Assembly: GCF_002116635.1 (NCBI RefSeq)
Contig: NZ_LQPW01000086.1
Coordinates: forward strand, 1-64,000
Direction: 5' to 3'
Origin: Mycobacterium szulgai
GTDB taxonomy: Bacteria > Actinomycetota > Actinomycetes > Mycobacteriales > Mycobacteriaceae
DNA length: 64,000 bases
Below, piece by piece: positions 63,751 to 64,000 of this stretch (position 1 is the first letter of the stretch; every line of letters begins with the position of its first letter). The notes beneath the pieces are model-generated. The model saw only the letters and a program-made list of their open reading frames with translations, made no database searches and was not told the origin of the DNA. The translations under genes were made by a program, and so were the position numbers.

Positions 63751-64000
63751 GCGGGCTCCGCGGTGGCTGAGCGCGCGGCTTCGGGCAGCACCATCTCGCC
63801 GACCCGCTTGAGATAAGGCCATGCGACTTCGGGCGACAACCCGCCGCAAAGTGGCGACAGGTTGAGAATCTTGCCGGATCGTACTCGCGAAACCGCTTCT
63901 GGCACAGAGTAAATGACGTGCGACGCGGCCGCCTCGCGCAGCTCGTCGACGGTTTCAGCGTGTGTGAAGCCCGCCGAGACCTCGTTGCCGGGGTTCCAGG
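63747..64000 (-). CDS. LLM-class flavin/F420-dependent oxidoreductase, C-terminal end (runs off the window)
   Basis: 84 codons to the TGA at 63747-63749. The segment ILNLSPLCGGLSPEVAWPYL, then KRVGEMVLPEA, is the family's typical end block (PLCGGLPPExAW). It is upstream of and overlapping the P450, so the pair probably forms one operation unit. The 5' part lies outside the window. Family call rests on the end block only. Confidence 0.65.
   Translation of the reverse strand, partial: WNPGNEVSAGFTHAETVDELREAAASHVIYSVPEAVSRVRSGKILNLSPLCGGLSPEVAWPYLKRVGEMVLPEAARSATAEPA

Overview
The window is high-GC actinobacterial DNA from a slow-growing Mycobacterium of the PE_PGRS-bearing lineage (the group that includes M. 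tuberculosis, M. kansasii and M. marinum). This rests on two PE_PGRS genes, a MPT63-type secreted protein, an MmpS-like exported protein, two WS/DGAT acyltransferases, a 13E12-type HNH gene, an S-nitrosomycothiol reductase and many cytochrome P450s. From memory, gene order follows in outline the M. tuberculosis stretch Rv2253 to about Rv2293c, with large insertions and losses. I have not run an alignment.

Region 1 (1-9.8 kb) has the 3' end of a PE_PGRS gene, an exported protein, DUF3145, a methyltransferase/serine-hydrolase pair with overlapping stop and start, the mscR/metallo-beta-lactamase pair (also overlapping), a SHOCT membrane protein, an SDR and a SABATH-type carboxyl methyltransferase. 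Region 2 (9.8-23 kb) has a membrane-anchored Hsp70-fold protein, an MFS permease, CYP124, an inserted block (amine oxidase, small methyltransferase, SnoaL-like protein, lipoprotein, MHS transporter), and the overlapping CYP128-Stf3 pair linked to sulfomenaquinone synthesis.

Region 3 (23-35 kb) has DUF2695, an ion channel, a HAD enzyme, a complete PE_PGRS gene, a Tat-exported amidase, a 1098-residue cyclase/ATPase/LuxR regulator preceded by the wreck of a paralogue, and a PknD-like kinase with an NHL propeller. Region 4 (34-48 kb) has two convergent WS/DGATs, a frameshifted FAD-linked oxidase, a kinase next to a pseudokinase without an N-lobe, a TetR gene with a clear operator, a monooxygenase remnant, a chagasin-like lipoprotein, a DUF5685 protein with an extreme cysteine tail and a Na+/H+ antiporter.

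Region 5 (48-64 kb) has a P450-TetR operon divergent from an F420-type oxidoreductase operon across a direct-repeat operator, a strong terminator hairpin, MPT63-like and HNH genes, the sulfurtransferase SseB, an exported nucleoside phosphorylase-like protein, an alpha/beta hydrolase with an Asp nucleophile, and an efeUOB iron-uptake operon behind an IdeR-type iron box. A further P450 and a partial LLM oxidoreductase run off the right edge.

The least ordinary items are the pseudokinase/kinase pair, the three decaying genes, two copies of an unidentified palindromic repeat, an 18-bp perfect palindrome upstream of PE_PGRS, the EfeU protein with an extra extracytoplasmic domain, and the cysteine-rich DUF5685 tail. 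No tRNA, rRNA, CRISPR array, IS element or prophage was seen.
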